From positions 124,001-188,000 of the forward strand of contig CALEMF010000014.1 in NCBI GenBank assembly GCA_937911505.1: a stretch of 64,000 nt of DNA, given 5' to 3'. This document shows, piece after piece, positions 36,671 through 45,821 of this stretch. The notes beneath the pieces are model-generated. The model had not been told where the DNA came from, did no database searches, and saw nothing but the letters and a program-made list of their open reading frames with translations. Both the position numbers and the translations under genes were made by a program. How positions within the stretch are numbered: position 1 is the first letter of the stretch; every line of letters starts with the position of its first letter. This DNA is from an uncultured Cytophagales bacterium. GTDB taxonomy: Bacteria > Bacteroidota > Bacteroidia > Cytophagales > Thermonemataceae.

Positions 36671-37771
36671 ATGAAATCACTCATTACAATACTCTGTTGC
36701 TTGAGTTTCTTATCGATAGAGCTATGCGCACAACAAGACCATAATAGTACGTTTTACAACTTTACTATACAAAAAAAAGTAGCCTGTACTAGTGTAAAAG
36801 ACCAGTATTACTCTTCTACTTGTTGGAGTTTTGCGAGTTTATCTTTTTTAGAAAGTGAATTGATAAAAGCTGGAAAAGCACCCATCGATTTATCAGAAAT
36901 GTACATTGCCCGCTATTCATACCTCGATAAGGTACGTTTGCATTTAGCCTCGAAAGGAACGAACTTTTTTACACCAGGTGGGCAGTACCATGATGTTATG
37001 CGAGTTAGTAGAAAGTATGGCTTGGTGCCCGAATCGGTATACACAGGGCGCGTAGGAGATGAAACTGGCCATGATCATGAGAAGCTAGACACCTTAATGG
37101 AGCGATACGTAAAAAAAATGCTCAAAGCAGGAAAAACAAGCCCTACCGACCGCGATTGGAAGTACATCAACAAACTTTTAGATAAATATTTAGGTGAAGT
37201 ACCCAGCAGTTTTACTTATGAAGGGAAAACATACACGCCCCTCTCCTTTATGAATGATTACTTACAAATCAATCCAGACGATTATATTGAAATCACCTCG
37301 TATACGCATCATCCTTATTATCAAGCATTCATTTTGGAAGATCAATACAATTGGACGCAAGATCTCTACTACAACCTTCCACTAGAAGAATTTATACAAG
37401 TAGTTGATGAGGCCTTAGCCAAAGGCTATACTGTAGGGTGGGATGGCGATGTATCCGAAGAGACCTTCCTTCACGAAAGAGGCATTGCCTATTTGCCTAC
37501 TTCCCAACAAGCAGTCACCACTGCGTTACGTCAAAAAACATATGAAGACAAGTCTTCTAAAATTGATCATTTAATGCATATTGTGGGAATTGCTAATGAT
37601 AAATTTGGCAAACAGTGGTATTGGGTCAAAAACTCTTGGGGTCAATCGTTGAATCCTGAAGGTGGTTATTTGTACATGTCTGCGCCTTACTTGAAATTAA
37701 AGACAGTCGCTTTGATCGTCAATAAAAAAGCACTATCTAAAGACATTCGCGCAAAACTGAAAGTCGATTGA
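36671..37771 (+). CDS. Exported C1-family (bleomycin-hydrolase-like) cysteine protease
   Basis: 366 residues from the ATG at 36671, chosen because it yields a good signal peptide (MKSLITILCCLSFLSIELCA, cleavage before QQ). Catalytic residues in order: Gln45 (oxyanion), Cys51 in SSTCWSFASL, His in HLMHIVGI and Asn in WVKNSWGQ. The CWSFA context and the long middle region are those of peptidase C1B/bleomycin hydrolase more than papain. Bleomycin hydrolases are usually cytosolic; this one would be exported. It is flanked by maf and a maf remnant, both on the other strand. Confidence 0.85.
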   Translation: MKSLITILCCLSFLSIELCAQQDHNSTFYNFTIQKKVACTSVKDQYYSSTCWSFASLSFLESELIKAGKAPIDLSEMYIARYSYLDKVRLHLASKGTNFFTPGGQYHDVMRVSRKYGLVPESVYTGRVGDETGHDHEKLDTLMERYVKKMLKAGKTSPTDRDWKYINKLLDKYLGEVPSSFTYEGKTYTPLSFMNDYLQINPDDYIEITSYTHHPYYQAFILEDQYNWTQDLYYNLPLEEFIQVVDEALAKGYTVGWDGDVSEETFLHERGIAYLPTSQQAVTTALRQKTYEDKSSKIDHLMHIVGIANDKFGKQWYWVKNSWGQSLNPEGGYLYMSAPYLKLKTVALIVNKKALSKDIRAKLKVD

Positions 37772-37811
37772 AAATGAATGGTTTTCAATAGGCTTATGAC
37801 CAGCACATCAA

Positions 37812-37863
37812 GGCTACGAGATAGCTGTGAGGCATAGGTAATAGGTCGAGGGATGTTGGGCAT
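37812..37863 (-). pseudogene. Decayed fragment of the maf start
   Basis: Read on the minus strand from the ATG at 37863, this codes MPNIPRPITYASQLSRS, close to the maf start MLNISRPIILASQSPRR. The 52-base block aligns without gaps to 36322-36373 with 35 identities by my hand count. Similarity fades upstream of the ATG and after about 17-21 codons. The frame runs to a stop near 37687 as a 58-residue sequence lacking the Maf catalytic parts. It is best explained as a remnant of a partial maf duplication. Confidence 0.6.
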
Positions 37864-37949
37864 AGATAATTACAATTTTTACAGATAGTGTAGCTGGATA
37901 TAATATTTCAATTAAACTAAGTTGTATACATTTCTGGTGTTCATATACG

Positions 37950-38780
37950 TTAATTACTCAATCTATAGTAGGGTAATTGTATGGTAGGCTCGAAACCAAG
38001 TTTTTGGGCTAGTTGAAGCGAACCCGTATTCTCTAGTCGGCAAGCCCAAACAGGTGTATAGTTTTTTTGTAAGCAGTAGTCAATAAGGCGGCTGCAAGTG
38101 TACTGTGCCAGTCCTCTTCCACGAAACTTTGGTACAGTTTCCATACCGAGTTCAAGCTTATCATCAATTAAAAACGCTGAAAAAGCGGTACAGGCAAGTG
38201 TATTATCGACATAAGTGCTATAACCCATTCCATTAGCAAGAAAATCGGCTGCACCATTCCAGAATTTTGAAGGAACCACTGCTCCTTCCATAGTAGCATA
38301 CTCTTTTTGGGTGGTTTCTATAACTGCCCCTACGATACCTTCTAGCTTATTTTTAAAGGCTGCATATGCCTTAGGATTAAATTTGAAATTAACTCTCGTA
38401 TGTAGCGCTATAAGGTTTGAGGGAAAAGGGTGCTCATTTTCCGAGGGATGTACTAAGCAATCTGCCAGTAATTTTTTCAATGTACTATGCCAACCATTTG
38501 GGAACGCTTGCATCCACTCGTATGCCTGTCTATTCCCATTTGTATTTAGTGCATATTCCTTGAAAGCCTCATTAAAGTCTTCGTTATCATTTTTACCTAA
38601 TAAAAGGCTCATTCCATAGGGATGAACGATATAGAATGTACTAGGATTTTCTCTGTCATCAACATATACTTTCCCTGATATATGATGCTCAACTACTGCT
38701 CGTGCAAATAAGTGATTGATGGTGACAGGCTCAAGTGCTTCTATAACTTTAGGGTAGTTTGTTTTATCCAGTAAATCCAT
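37950..38780 (-). CDS. GNAT-family N-acetyltransferase
   Basis: 276 residues. The C-terminal third has the acetyl-CoA-binding region: ETVPKFRGRGLAQYTCSRL (the R-G-x-G-L/A loop) followed by NTGSLQLAQKLGFEP. The N-terminal part resembles the long GNAT_acetyltran group, whose substrate is not known. Expected to be cytoplasmic. A methyltransferase gene lies upstream on the same strand after 77 bases; the two may not be functionally linked. Confidence 0.82.
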   Translation of the reverse strand: MDLLDKTNYPKVIEALEPVTINHLFARAVVEHHISGKVYVDDRENPSTFYIVHPYGMSLLLGKNDNEDFNEAFKEYALNTNGNRQAYEWMQAFPNGWHSTLKKLLADCLVHPSENEHPFPSNLIALHTRVNFKFNPKAYAAFKNKLEGIVGAVIETTQKEYATMEGAVVPSKFWNGAADFLANGMGYSTYVDNTLACTAFSAFLIDDKLELGMETVPKFRGRGLAQYTCSRLIDYCLQKNYTPVWACRLENTGSLQLAQKLGFEPTIQLPYYRLSN

Positions 38781-38857
38781 TTGTGCATCAGTTTATGCTG
38801 AATCTTCTTATTTATTCTAAAAGAAAGTATAGGTTTTGAATTTGTACAGTACTTTCA

Positions 38858-39568
38858 TCACGTTCCTAACTTTTGTCCCTTAATACCACTTGCACAGCCA
38901 TAGAAGTATTCAACATACTCAACTTCAAAATTATGTCGTTGGAAAGCCAACCTTATGTGTTTGGCATTACCAAATTTTTGTGTGTAGATTCCCAGCATTT
39001 TATAGTTTTCAGGGCTACCAAAGAAAAGCCATCCTAAAACTGGGATAATCCTTTTTAGATAAAACATATAAAAAAAGCGTAGTAGTTTATTTTCAGGAAC
39101 GGACACATCAATAAGCGAGAACTTTCCATTGGGTTTTAGTATTCTATCTATCTCGTTGGCTAGTGCTTTCAATTGTGTATGATTGAAAGTCTTTAAGCCA
39201 AACCCACAAATTATATAGTCTGCTGTGTGATCCTCGATCGAGTTGTTCAATACATTCTCCTTAAGGATGTTAACGTTATGGTACTTAGCTTTCTTTTTTT
39301 CTGCACGCTTTAGCATTTCTGATGAAAAGTCAAGAGCGATTAGTGTTGAATGCGCGTCACTTTTTTTGAGTATGTGCTTCCAGCATTCTCCCATGCCGCA
39401 CATCAAGTCGACTACTACTTTTCCCTTTTCAATCTCGATAGCTTCTACACATTGTTTTCGCCATCTCTCGCTAAAGCCAAAGGAGGTAATATAATTTACT
39501 TTAGCATAAGAGCTACTCATTTTGTCGAATAGTTTTTCTACAAACTTTAATTCGTAAATTTTTTTCAT
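38858..39568 (-). CDS. Class I SAM-dependent methyltransferase (UbiE-like)
   Basis: 236 residues. The SAM-binding motif I reads VVDLMCGMGECWKHI, followed by LIALDFSSEMLKRAEKK (motif with the acidic ribose-binding residue) and DYIICGFGLKTFNH, all as in UbiE/MenG-like methyltransferases; a later ILKPNGKFSLIDVSVPE also fits. The sequence differs enough from standard quinone methyltransferases that I only assign the class. The substrate is unknown. Confidence 0.82.
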   Translation of the reverse strand: MKKIYELKFVEKLFDKMSSSYAKVNYITSFGFSERWRKQCVEAIEIEKGKVVVDLMCGMGECWKHILKKSDAHSTLIALDFSSEMLKRAEKKKAKYHNVNILKENVLNNSIEDHTADYIICGFGLKTFNHTQLKALANEIDRILKPNGKFSLIDVSVPENKLLRFFYMFYLKRIIPVLGWLFFGSPENYKMLGIYTQKFGNAKHIRLAFQRHNFEVEYVEYFYGCASGIKGQKLGT

Positions 39569-39665
39569 TTATGATTAGTTATTACTAGTTAAGTACCTGA
39601 AGTTTGGTGTTGCAAAATAAGCTATTTTAAAATAGATAGGGTAGTAAAAAGGTATATTCTTCTCT

Positions 39666-40253
39666 CTACTGCTTGTCAAATACATACACTCGCTCAGGCG
39701 TCACACAGTAGTCCATACGCACATCATGATGGTCTGTATCGTTTATTTTTTCAATAGGCGCTTCCAAAGATAAACCTACTTTACGTATTTTAGCCGGGCA
39801 ACGCTGTAAAAAACGGTCGTAGAAACCTTTACCATAACCTACCCGATAACCGTCTAGATCAAAGGCTAATAATGGTAGGAGAATCATCGCTATGTTTTCA
39901 TCAGGGAATGGTACTGCGTTTACTACCTCAGGAATCCCCCAAGTATTTTCTTTGAGGGGTGTATCTGGGTTGAAATAAAAACTTTTCATCTGTAAGGTCG
40001 TAAAATCACTCACAGATACCACTAATTGCAAATGAGGATACGCTTGCCAAACCTTACGAACGATGTACCAAGTATTAAGTTCTTTCAGCTTCTGTATAGG
40101 TAAAAAAAGGTGTAAGCTCTGAAGGTGCTGTACTTGGAAGTACTGGAAGAACTGCTGCGCGACTAATTGACTACGATGTGCATGCACCTCATCGTTCATA
40201 TTTTTTCGCTTTTCCTTGTAAACCTTACGAAGGTAGGCTTTATTAGTGGGCAT
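39666..40253 (-). CDS. 5-formyltetrahydrofolate cyclo-ligase
   Basis: 195 residues from the ATG at 40253 (MPTNKAYLRK); a slightly longer frame begins at 40265. It has the family blocks NKAYLRKVYKEKRK near the start, LLPLLAFDLDGYRVGYGKGFYDRFL (in part, PLLAFDLDGYRVGYGKGFYD) and the ending DYCVTPERVY. It converts 5-formyl-THF to methenyl-THF with ATP. It is divergent from the HupE/UreJ gene with a spacer of 55 bases. Confidence 0.92.
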   Translation of the reverse strand: MPTNKAYLRKVYKEKRKNMNDEVHAHRSQLVAQQFFQYFQVQHLQSLHLFLPIQKLKELNTWYIVRKVWQAYPHLQLVVSVSDFTTLQMKSFYFNPDTPLKENTWGIPEVVNAVPFPDENIAMILLPLLAFDLDGYRVGYGKGFYDRFLQRCPAKIRKVGLSLEAPIEKINDTDHHDVRMDYCVTPERVYVFDKQ

Positions 40254-40308
40254 AGAACAGATCAATCATCAATTATTATACGACCATTTTATAAGCCAAA
40301 GATAAGAA

Positions 40309-40899
40309 ATGGAACAATTTAATGTGTATTTTCAAGTGGGTTTAGCGCATATTACCGATATACGCGGCTACGATCATATCTTATTTATCATCGCACTTTG
40401 TGCTGTCTACTTCCCTAGGAATGCCCGTCCACTCTTATTATTAATTACTGCCTTTACACTCGGACACTCTATCACCCTTGCGTTGGCTACCTTTGATATT
40501 GTACAGATTGATAGTCAACTCATTGAAATGTTGATTCCTGTTACTATTATCATTACAGCTTTGTTCAACTTTCAACGCCCTAGGCGAGGCCTCCAAAAAG
40601 TAAAACAAAAACATTATTTACGTTATTTACTAGCAGCTTTTTTCGGACTTATTCACGGCTTAGGTTTCTCCAATTACCTTAAAACACTCCTGTTACAATC
40701 ACAGTCGATTACTATTCCCTTATTGGCCTTTAATGTGGGACTTGAGGTAGGACAAATATTAGTTGTTTTGGTCTTATTAATATTATGTTTTATTTTTGTT
40801 TATATCTTTAAACTAAAAGAAAGAGACTGGACGATCTTCCTTTCTGGAATTTCTTTTGGTGTAGCCCTTTCAATTTTAATAGAAAAACTTTTAAACTAA
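40309..40899 (+). CDS. HupE/UreJ-family membrane protein
   Basis: 196 residues, six or seven membrane helices. It contains the conserved GLAHITDIRGYDHILFI near the start, FTLGHSITLALA and GLIHGLGFSNYL, with the His and Asp residues thought to bind metal in the HupE/UreJ family (nickel-type transport). No hydrogenase or urease gene is present nearby, so nickel is not certain. The M1 peptidase gene begins 7 bases later and probably shares the transcript. Confidence 0.88.
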   Translation: MEQFNVYFQVGLAHITDIRGYDHILFIIALCAVYFPRNARPLLLLITAFTLGHSITLALATFDIVQIDSQLIEMLIPVTIIITALFNFQRPRRGLQKVKQKHYLRYLLAAFFGLIHGLGFSNYLKTLLLQSQSITIPLLAFNVGLEVGQILVVLVLLILCFIFVYIFKLKERDWTIFLSGISFGVALSILIEKLLN

Positions 40900-40906
40900 C
40901 ACTCCT

Positions 40907-43087
40907 ATGAGGAAGATACTACTCAGTATGGCCTGTCTTTTTTGGCTTCATACTTCTTACGCTCAATATAAAAGTGATAAGTTTGAGCAACTAGGTACTG
41001 AACTACCTACGCCCAATGTATACCGCACCGCTGACGGCTCTCCTGGACACAAATACTGGCAGCAAAAAGCCGATTACGTGATTAAGGTAGCACTCAATGA
41101 CGAAAACCAGTCTATCAAGGCCTCAGAGACCATTACCTATTACAATTACTCGCCGAATACACTCTCCTACCTGTGGCTGCAGCTAGACCAGAACCGCTTC
41201 AAGAAAGAGTCTGATACCTACAGCACACAGGCATTTGATTTCGACGGAAAGCCTAATTTTTCTTATTTCTCATGGCAAGCGGGTGTCAACTCCAAAGGAG
41301 GTTATACCATCAGCAACGTGAAAGATGGCAAGGGAAAATCACTCAACTACACTATTAATAAGACGATGATGCGCATCGAGCTACCTGAACCACTCAAAGC
41401 CAATGGAGGTAGCTTTACCTTCTCGCTTGACTGGGCTTTTAATATCAACGATGCAAACAAGATGGGCGCGCGTGGTGGTTACGAGTACTTCCCTAAGGAT
41501 GACAACTACCTCTATGAAATGGCACAGTGGTTTCCTAGAATGTGTTCATATAATGACGTATATGGCTGGCAAAACAAGCAGTTTCTAGGAAGAGGCGAGT
41601 TTGCTCTTACCTTCGGTGACTATGAAGTAGCGATTACCGCACCTGCTGATCATGTAGTAGCCTCTACCGGTGTGTTACAAAATAGAAAAGAAGTACTTTC
41701 TGCCACAGAGATGGATAGATGGGAAAAGGCGCAAAATGCAACTACCCCACAACTGATCGTAACACAGGAAGAAGCGGTAGCTAAAGAACAAGCCAAAACA
41801 AAACCTAAAAAAACTAAGACTTGGATTTATAAAGCTGAGAACGTACGTGATTTCGCTTGGGCGAGCTCTCGTAAATTTATATGGGATGCGATGCCTGTAG
41901 AAGTAGGAGGTAAAAAAGTATGGGCAATGTCGTATTATCCTAAAGAGGGTAATCCACTTTGGGGAGCAAAATCTACCAATGTAGTAGCGCATACCTTAGA
42001 TGTATATTCTAAGTATACGTTTGATTATCCCTACCCAGTAGCGATCTCTGTACACGGACCTGTATTTGGAATGGAATACCCTATGATTTGCTTTAATGGT
42101 GGTCGCCCTGAGGCAGATGGTACGGTACCTGATAGAACCAAGTATGCCATGATTTCGGTGATTATCCACGAAGTAGGACACAACTACTTCCCTATGATCG
42201 TCAATTCTGATGAGCGCCAGTGGACTTGGATGGACGAAGGTTTGAACTCTTTCTTACAGTACCGTACAGAAGTCGAGCTAGCGGGTAAAAGCTGGACAAG
42301 CGACGTAGCCAATCCTTACCCCTCTCGCAGAGGACCTGCTAAAAATATTGTACGCTATATGCAAAGCGACCCTGAAACGATGGTTCCTATTATGACCAAC
42401 TCTGAGCAAGTATTACAGTTTGGTAATAACGCCTACGGAAAGCCTGCTACTGCCCTAAGTATTTTAAGAGAAACGGTTATGGGTAACGAGCTTTTTGATT
42501 ATGCTTTCAAGTCTTACGCACAGAAGTGGAAGTTTAAGCATCCTGAGCCGGCTGATTTTTTCCGCACCATGGAAGATGCTTCTAGTGTAGATTTAGACTG
42601 GTTCTGGAGAGGCTGGTTCTATACCACTGAGGCTTGCGATATTGCACTCAAGGAGGTAAAAGCCTATCGTTCTACAGAAGCCTCAGGAGATAAAGCTGTT
42701 TTTGCAACCACTTCTCTTGATACCGATGGCTTTAAGAAGTTTTTTGATCTTGTAAAAGAAAGAGCAGGCATAGCACTTTCTGAAGAAGAGGAAAAGATCA
42801 TGCTAGGTAGTGAAGGTAGCTACTTTTACAGTCTGAAGTTTGAGAATAAGGGTGGTCTCGTGATGCCTGTCATCTTAGAAATGAATTTTGCAGATGGTAC
42901 AAAGCGTGTAGACCGTATTCCAGCAGAACTTTGGCGTAAAAGCCCCAAAGAAGTAAATAAGCTTTTTGTTACGGATAAAGAAGTAGTAAGCTTTGTGATA
43001 GATCCTAACGAAGAAACAGCCGATATTGATACTAGTAATAATGCCTTACCACGTGAGGCTGCCAATACAGAATTTGACAAGAAATAA
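40907..43087 (+). CDS. Exported M1-family zinc metallopeptidase
   Basis: 726 residues with a signal peptide (MRKILLSMACLFWLHTSYA). The zinc site HEVGH is at residues 421-425, with the distant Glu ligand in WMDEGLNSF, and the substrate-anchoring loop is GMEYPM, as in M1 aminopeptidases (GAMEN-like). The N-terminal beta domain and helical C-terminal region fit the family. It is expected to act in the periplasm or on the surface. The C-terminus lacks a recognisable type IX secretion tag. A strong terminator follows. Confidence 0.92.
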   Translation: MRKILLSMACLFWLHTSYAQYKSDKFEQLGTELPTPNVYRTADGSPGHKYWQQKADYVIKVALNDENQSIKASETITYYNYSPNTLSYLWLQLDQNRFKKESDTYSTQAFDFDGKPNFSYFSWQAGVNSKGGYTISNVKDGKGKSLNYTINKTMMRIELPEPLKANGGSFTFSLDWAFNINDANKMGARGGYEYFPKDDNYLYEMAQWFPRMCSYNDVYGWQNKQFLGRGEFALTFGDYEVAITAPADHVVASTGVLQNRKEVLSATEMDRWEKAQNATTPQLIVTQEEAVAKEQAKTKPKKTKTWIYKAENVRDFAWASSRKFIWDAMPVEVGGKKVWAMSYYPKEGNPLWGAKSTNVVAHTLDVYSKYTFDYPYPVAISVHGPVFGMEYPMICFNGGRPEADGTVPDRTKYAMISVIIHEVGHNYFPMIVNSDERQWTWMDEGLNSFLQYRTEVELAGKSWTSDVANPYPSRRGPAKNIVRYMQSDPETMVPIMTNSEQVLQFGNNAYGKPATALSILRETVMGNELFDYAFKSYAQKWKFKHPEPADFFRTMEDASSVDLDWFWRGWFYTTEACDIALKEVKAYRSTEASGDKAVFATTSLDTDGFKKFFDLVKERAGIALSEEEEKIMLGSEGSYFYSLKFENKGGLVMPVILEMNFADGTKRVDRIPAELWRKSPKEVNKLFVTDKEVVSFVIDPNEETADIDTSNNALPREAANTEFDKK

Positions 43088-43117
43088 GCTTTAACGTTAG
43101 TTACTTAATTTTATTAG

Positions 43118-43150
43118 AAGGCTTTCCTCTTGAGAGGAAAGCCTTTTTTT
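43118..43150 (+). terminator. Intrinsic terminator after the M1 peptidase gene
   Basis: Twelve-base arms AAGGCTTTCCTC and GAGGAAAGCCTT (43118-43129, 43134-43145) around a TTGA loop, followed by a T-run. It ends at the stop codon of the convergent yicC gene. Confidence 0.92.
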
Positions 43151-44021
43151 ATAAGATATTGAGCAATTGCTCCTTAATTTTCTCTAGTTCATCTTTCATC
43201 TCTACTACATAACGTTGTATCAGAAAATCATTGGCTTTTGAGCCAATGGTATTGATTTCTCTACCTATTTCTTGTGCAATGAAGCCTAGTTTTTTTCCAT
43301 TAGATTTATCAGTATCAAGCATTTCTTCAAAGTAGGCTAGATGGTTAAGTAGGCGTGCTTTCTCTTCGCTAATGTCTAGCTTCTCTATGTAGTAAATCAC
43401 CTCTTGTTCAAAGCGATTCTCATCAAACATCTCGTCGTTTCTAATTTCAGTCAATTTCGTTTGTATGCGTTGTCGTACGTGTGCAGTGCGTTTAGGATCT
43501 TGTTCTTCCACGAGGGCAAGTTTCTCTCTAATCGTCTGTACATATTGACTAAACAGCGCTTTCAGGGCGGCGCCTTCATGTACTCTAAACTCATTGGTAT
43601 GCACTACGGCTTCCAAAAATGTTTTTTTAATGTTTTGCCAAGTTTCAGGCGCCAAAGTTTGCATTTGGGTGCCATTGAGCGCTCCAGAATATTGTACCAC
43701 CAAGCGCATTAAATCTTTTTTATCTGCTCTTAACACTTCTGCCAAATCTGCCAGTTGTTTGTAAGCGCTTGTAAAGGTCTCTGCGTCAATACTCAGTGCT
43801 GAATCATTTTTTTGCTCGTATTCTACAGTAATAGATACCTTACCTCGTTCTAGCTCTTTTTGTACGAGGTGTTTGAGCGTAATCTCTTGGTCGTACAGTT
43901 CCTTAGGAAGGCGAATATTCACTTCAAAGTATTTGGCATTAAGTGTTCTTACCTCTACATTCACCAGTAAGTTTTCGTCTTCATACTGGGCTCTACCGTA
44001 GCCCGTCATAGATTTTAGCAT
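43149..44021 (-). CDS. yicC: YicC/YloC-family endoribonuclease
   Basis: 290 residues, full length. The N-terminus MLKSMTGYGRA is the family signature, and the C-terminal DUF1732-like region includes KKLGFIAQEIGREINTIGSKA, also characteristic. Members have been reported as endoribonucleases affecting small RNA stability. The gene is alone on its strand, divergent from purQ with 158 bases between. Confidence 0.93.
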   Translation of the reverse strand: MLKSMTGYGRAQYEDENLLVNVEVRTLNAKYFEVNIRLPKELYDQEITLKHLVQKELERGKVSITVEYEQKNDSALSIDAETFTSAYKQLADLAEVLRADKKDLMRLVVQYSGALNGTQMQTLAPETWQNIKKTFLEAVVHTNEFRVHEGAALKALFSQYVQTIREKLALVEEQDPKRTAHVRQRIQTKLTEIRNDEMFDENRFEQEVIYYIEKLDISEEKARLLNHLAYFEEMLDTDKSNGKKLGFIAQEIGREINTIGSKANDFLIQRYVVEMKDELEKIKEQLLNIL

Positions 44022-44179
44022 ATAAAAGATTAAGTGATAAGAGTTGAATATAGTATTTCTTTATAAATTATCGAAAAGCATTTTTAAGAAAAACAAACAT
44101 CTTGTAACTTGCTTACATTTTCTTTAAAGACCTTATGGAGTCGTATAAGATATTTTAAAATGATTAAACTCACTCTCAT

Positions 44180-44869
44180 ATGAAGTTTGGCGTATTAGTA
44201 TTTCCAGGTTCCAATTGTGATGATGACATGGTATATACACTTGGGCAGGTATTACAACAACCTGTAGAAAAAGTATGGCACAAGAATACATCCTTAAAAG
44301 GAATTGACTTTGTTATAGTACCAGGTGGCTTTTCCTATGGCGATTATCTCCGCTCAGGAGCCATCGCTCAATTCTCTCCCATTATGGCAGAAGTGGTAAA
44401 ACACGCTAAACAGGGAGGCTACGTATTAGGAATTTGTAACGGCTTTCAGATTTTGACGGAGGCAGGTCTCCTCGAAGGGGTACTACTCAAGAATGATCAT
44501 CAGAAATACGTTTGCAAAAACATTTATTTAAAAGCACAAACCAAGAAAACACTGCTTACCCAAGCACTCTCACTGAAAAAGTCTTATAAGATTCCCATTG
44601 CACACGGCGACGGACGGTATTATGCCGACAAAGATACCCTCAAAAAGCTCAACGATAAGGATCAAGTGCTATTTCGCTACTGTGACGAAGCAGGTAAAAT
44701 TACTAAGGCAGCAAACCCTAACGGCTCTTTGGAAAATATAGCGGGTATTACCAATAAGGCGCGTAATGTATTTGGTATGATGCCTCACCCTGAGCGGGCA
44801 GCCAATGCCTTACTAGGGAATACGGATGGGAAGCTTATCCTTGACTCGCTTCTTACAGTAATGGCCTAG
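44180..44869 (+). CDS. purQ: Phosphoribosylformylglycinamidine synthase, glutaminase subunit
   Basis: 229 residues, the size of a stand-alone PurQ. It has FPGSNCDDD near the start, the nucleophile Cys86 in LGICNGFQILTEAGLLEG and the His/Glu pair in MMPHPERAAN. It supplies ammonia to PurL in purine synthesis. PurL and PurS genes are not present. The stop codon TAG is directly followed, without a gap, by the ATG of recX. Confidence 0.95.
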   Translation: MKFGVLVFPGSNCDDDMVYTLGQVLQQPVEKVWHKNTSLKGIDFVIVPGGFSYGDYLRSGAIAQFSPIMAEVVKHAKQGGYVLGICNGFQILTEAGLLEGVLLKNDHQKYVCKNIYLKAQTKKTLLTQALSLKKSYKIPIAHGDGRYYADKDTLKKLNDKDQVLFRYCDEAGKITKAANPNGSLENIAGITNKARNVFGMMPHPERAANALLGNTDGKLILDSLLTVMA

Positions 44870-45376
44870 ATGACTTGGTACAAGAAAAAGAAAGAAAAGC
44901 AGTATACTTCTGTAGAAAACGCACTCATCAAGATGAGTCAGTTTTGTGCTTATCAAGAGCGTACCCAGCAAGAAGTAAGACAAAAACTACTCGATGAATA
45001 CATCCTTAATGAAGATGAGCGAGAGTTTATTATTGTACGCCTCATTGAGGAAAATTTCTTGAATGAAGAACGCTTTGCTAAGGTTTTTGCAGGCTCAAAG
45101 TTCAGGGTAAAAAAGTGGGGGCGAAGAAAAATCTTGCAGGCACTAAAAATGAAAGGTATTTCTGAGTACTGTATTCGTGCCGGTATGAAAGAAATAGAGG
45201 AGGAGGATTATGTGGCTACACTTATGCGCTTACTCGACAAGAAAATGGCACAGAGCAAAGAAAAAGATACCTACAAACTGAAGCAGGTGCTAGCAAGATA
45301 CGCCATCAATAAAGGCTATGAACAAGACCTAGTGTGGGAACAGATCAAACAGCTTCTAGACGACGCGCACAATTAG
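44870..45376 (+). CDS. recX: Regulatory protein RecX
   Basis: 168 residues with the helical three-repeat RecX pattern: CAYQERTQQEVRQKL near the start, IVRLIEENFLNEERFAKVF in the middle and WGRRKILQALKMKGIS. RecX limits RecA filament extension in most bacteria. recA is not nearby. The start abuts the purQ stop (TAG then ATG); the 3' end overlaps rnhA on the other strand by 4 bases. Confidence 0.9.
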   Translation: MTWYKKKKEKQYTSVENALIKMSQFCAYQERTQQEVRQKLLDEYILNEDEREFIIVRLIEENFLNEERFAKVFAGSKFRVKKWGRRKILQALKMKGISEYCIRAGMKEIEEEDYVATLMRLLDKKMAQSKEKDTYKLKQVLARYAINKGYEQDLVWEQIKQLLDDAHN

Positions 45377-45819
45377 CGCTCGTATCCACTGTCTATAAGC
45401 AGTGCGTCTCCTTTAGCAGCTTGTACCGCCAACGTATCACAACGCTCATTCTCCACATTGCCTGCATGGCCTTTTACCCACACAAACTTCACTTGGTGTT
45501 TTTTGAACACCACTAGAAAACGCCGCCATAGATCTGCATTTTTCGTTTTCTTAAAATCTTTTTTCACCCAACCCCAAAGCCACTTCTTCTCTACAGCATC
45601 TACCACATACTTAGAATCAGAATAAATGGTGACCTCTAAAGGTGCTTTCTGGAGCGCTTCTAAGGCCACGATGACCGCCAGCAGCTCCATGCGATTGTTG
45701 GTAGTAAGCCTATACCCCTGCGCCAACTCTTTACGGTGTTGTTTATACTTCATCACTACTCCGTAACCACCTCTACCGGGGTTGCCTAATGCTGCTCCGT
45801 CTGTATATACGATCACCAT
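45373..45819 (-). CDS. rnhA: Ribonuclease HI
   Basis: 148 residues. The four catalytic acids are in place: Asp in YTDGAALGNPGRGGYG, Glu in NNRMELLAVI, Asp in IYSDSKYVVDAV and a last Asp in ENERCDTLAV; the His of WVKGHAGN is also present. It removes RNA from RNA-DNA hybrids. The gene starts 2 bases after the stop of marC, so the two are probably co-transcribed. Confidence 0.94.
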   Translation of the reverse strand: MVIVYTDGAALGNPGRGGYGVVMKYKQHRKELAQGYRLTTNNRMELLAVIVALEALQKAPLEVTIYSDSKYVVDAVEKKWLWGWVKKDFKKTKNADLWRRFLVVFKKHQVKFVWVKGHAGNVENERCDTLAVQAAKGDALLIDSGYER

Positions 45820-45821
45820 AT

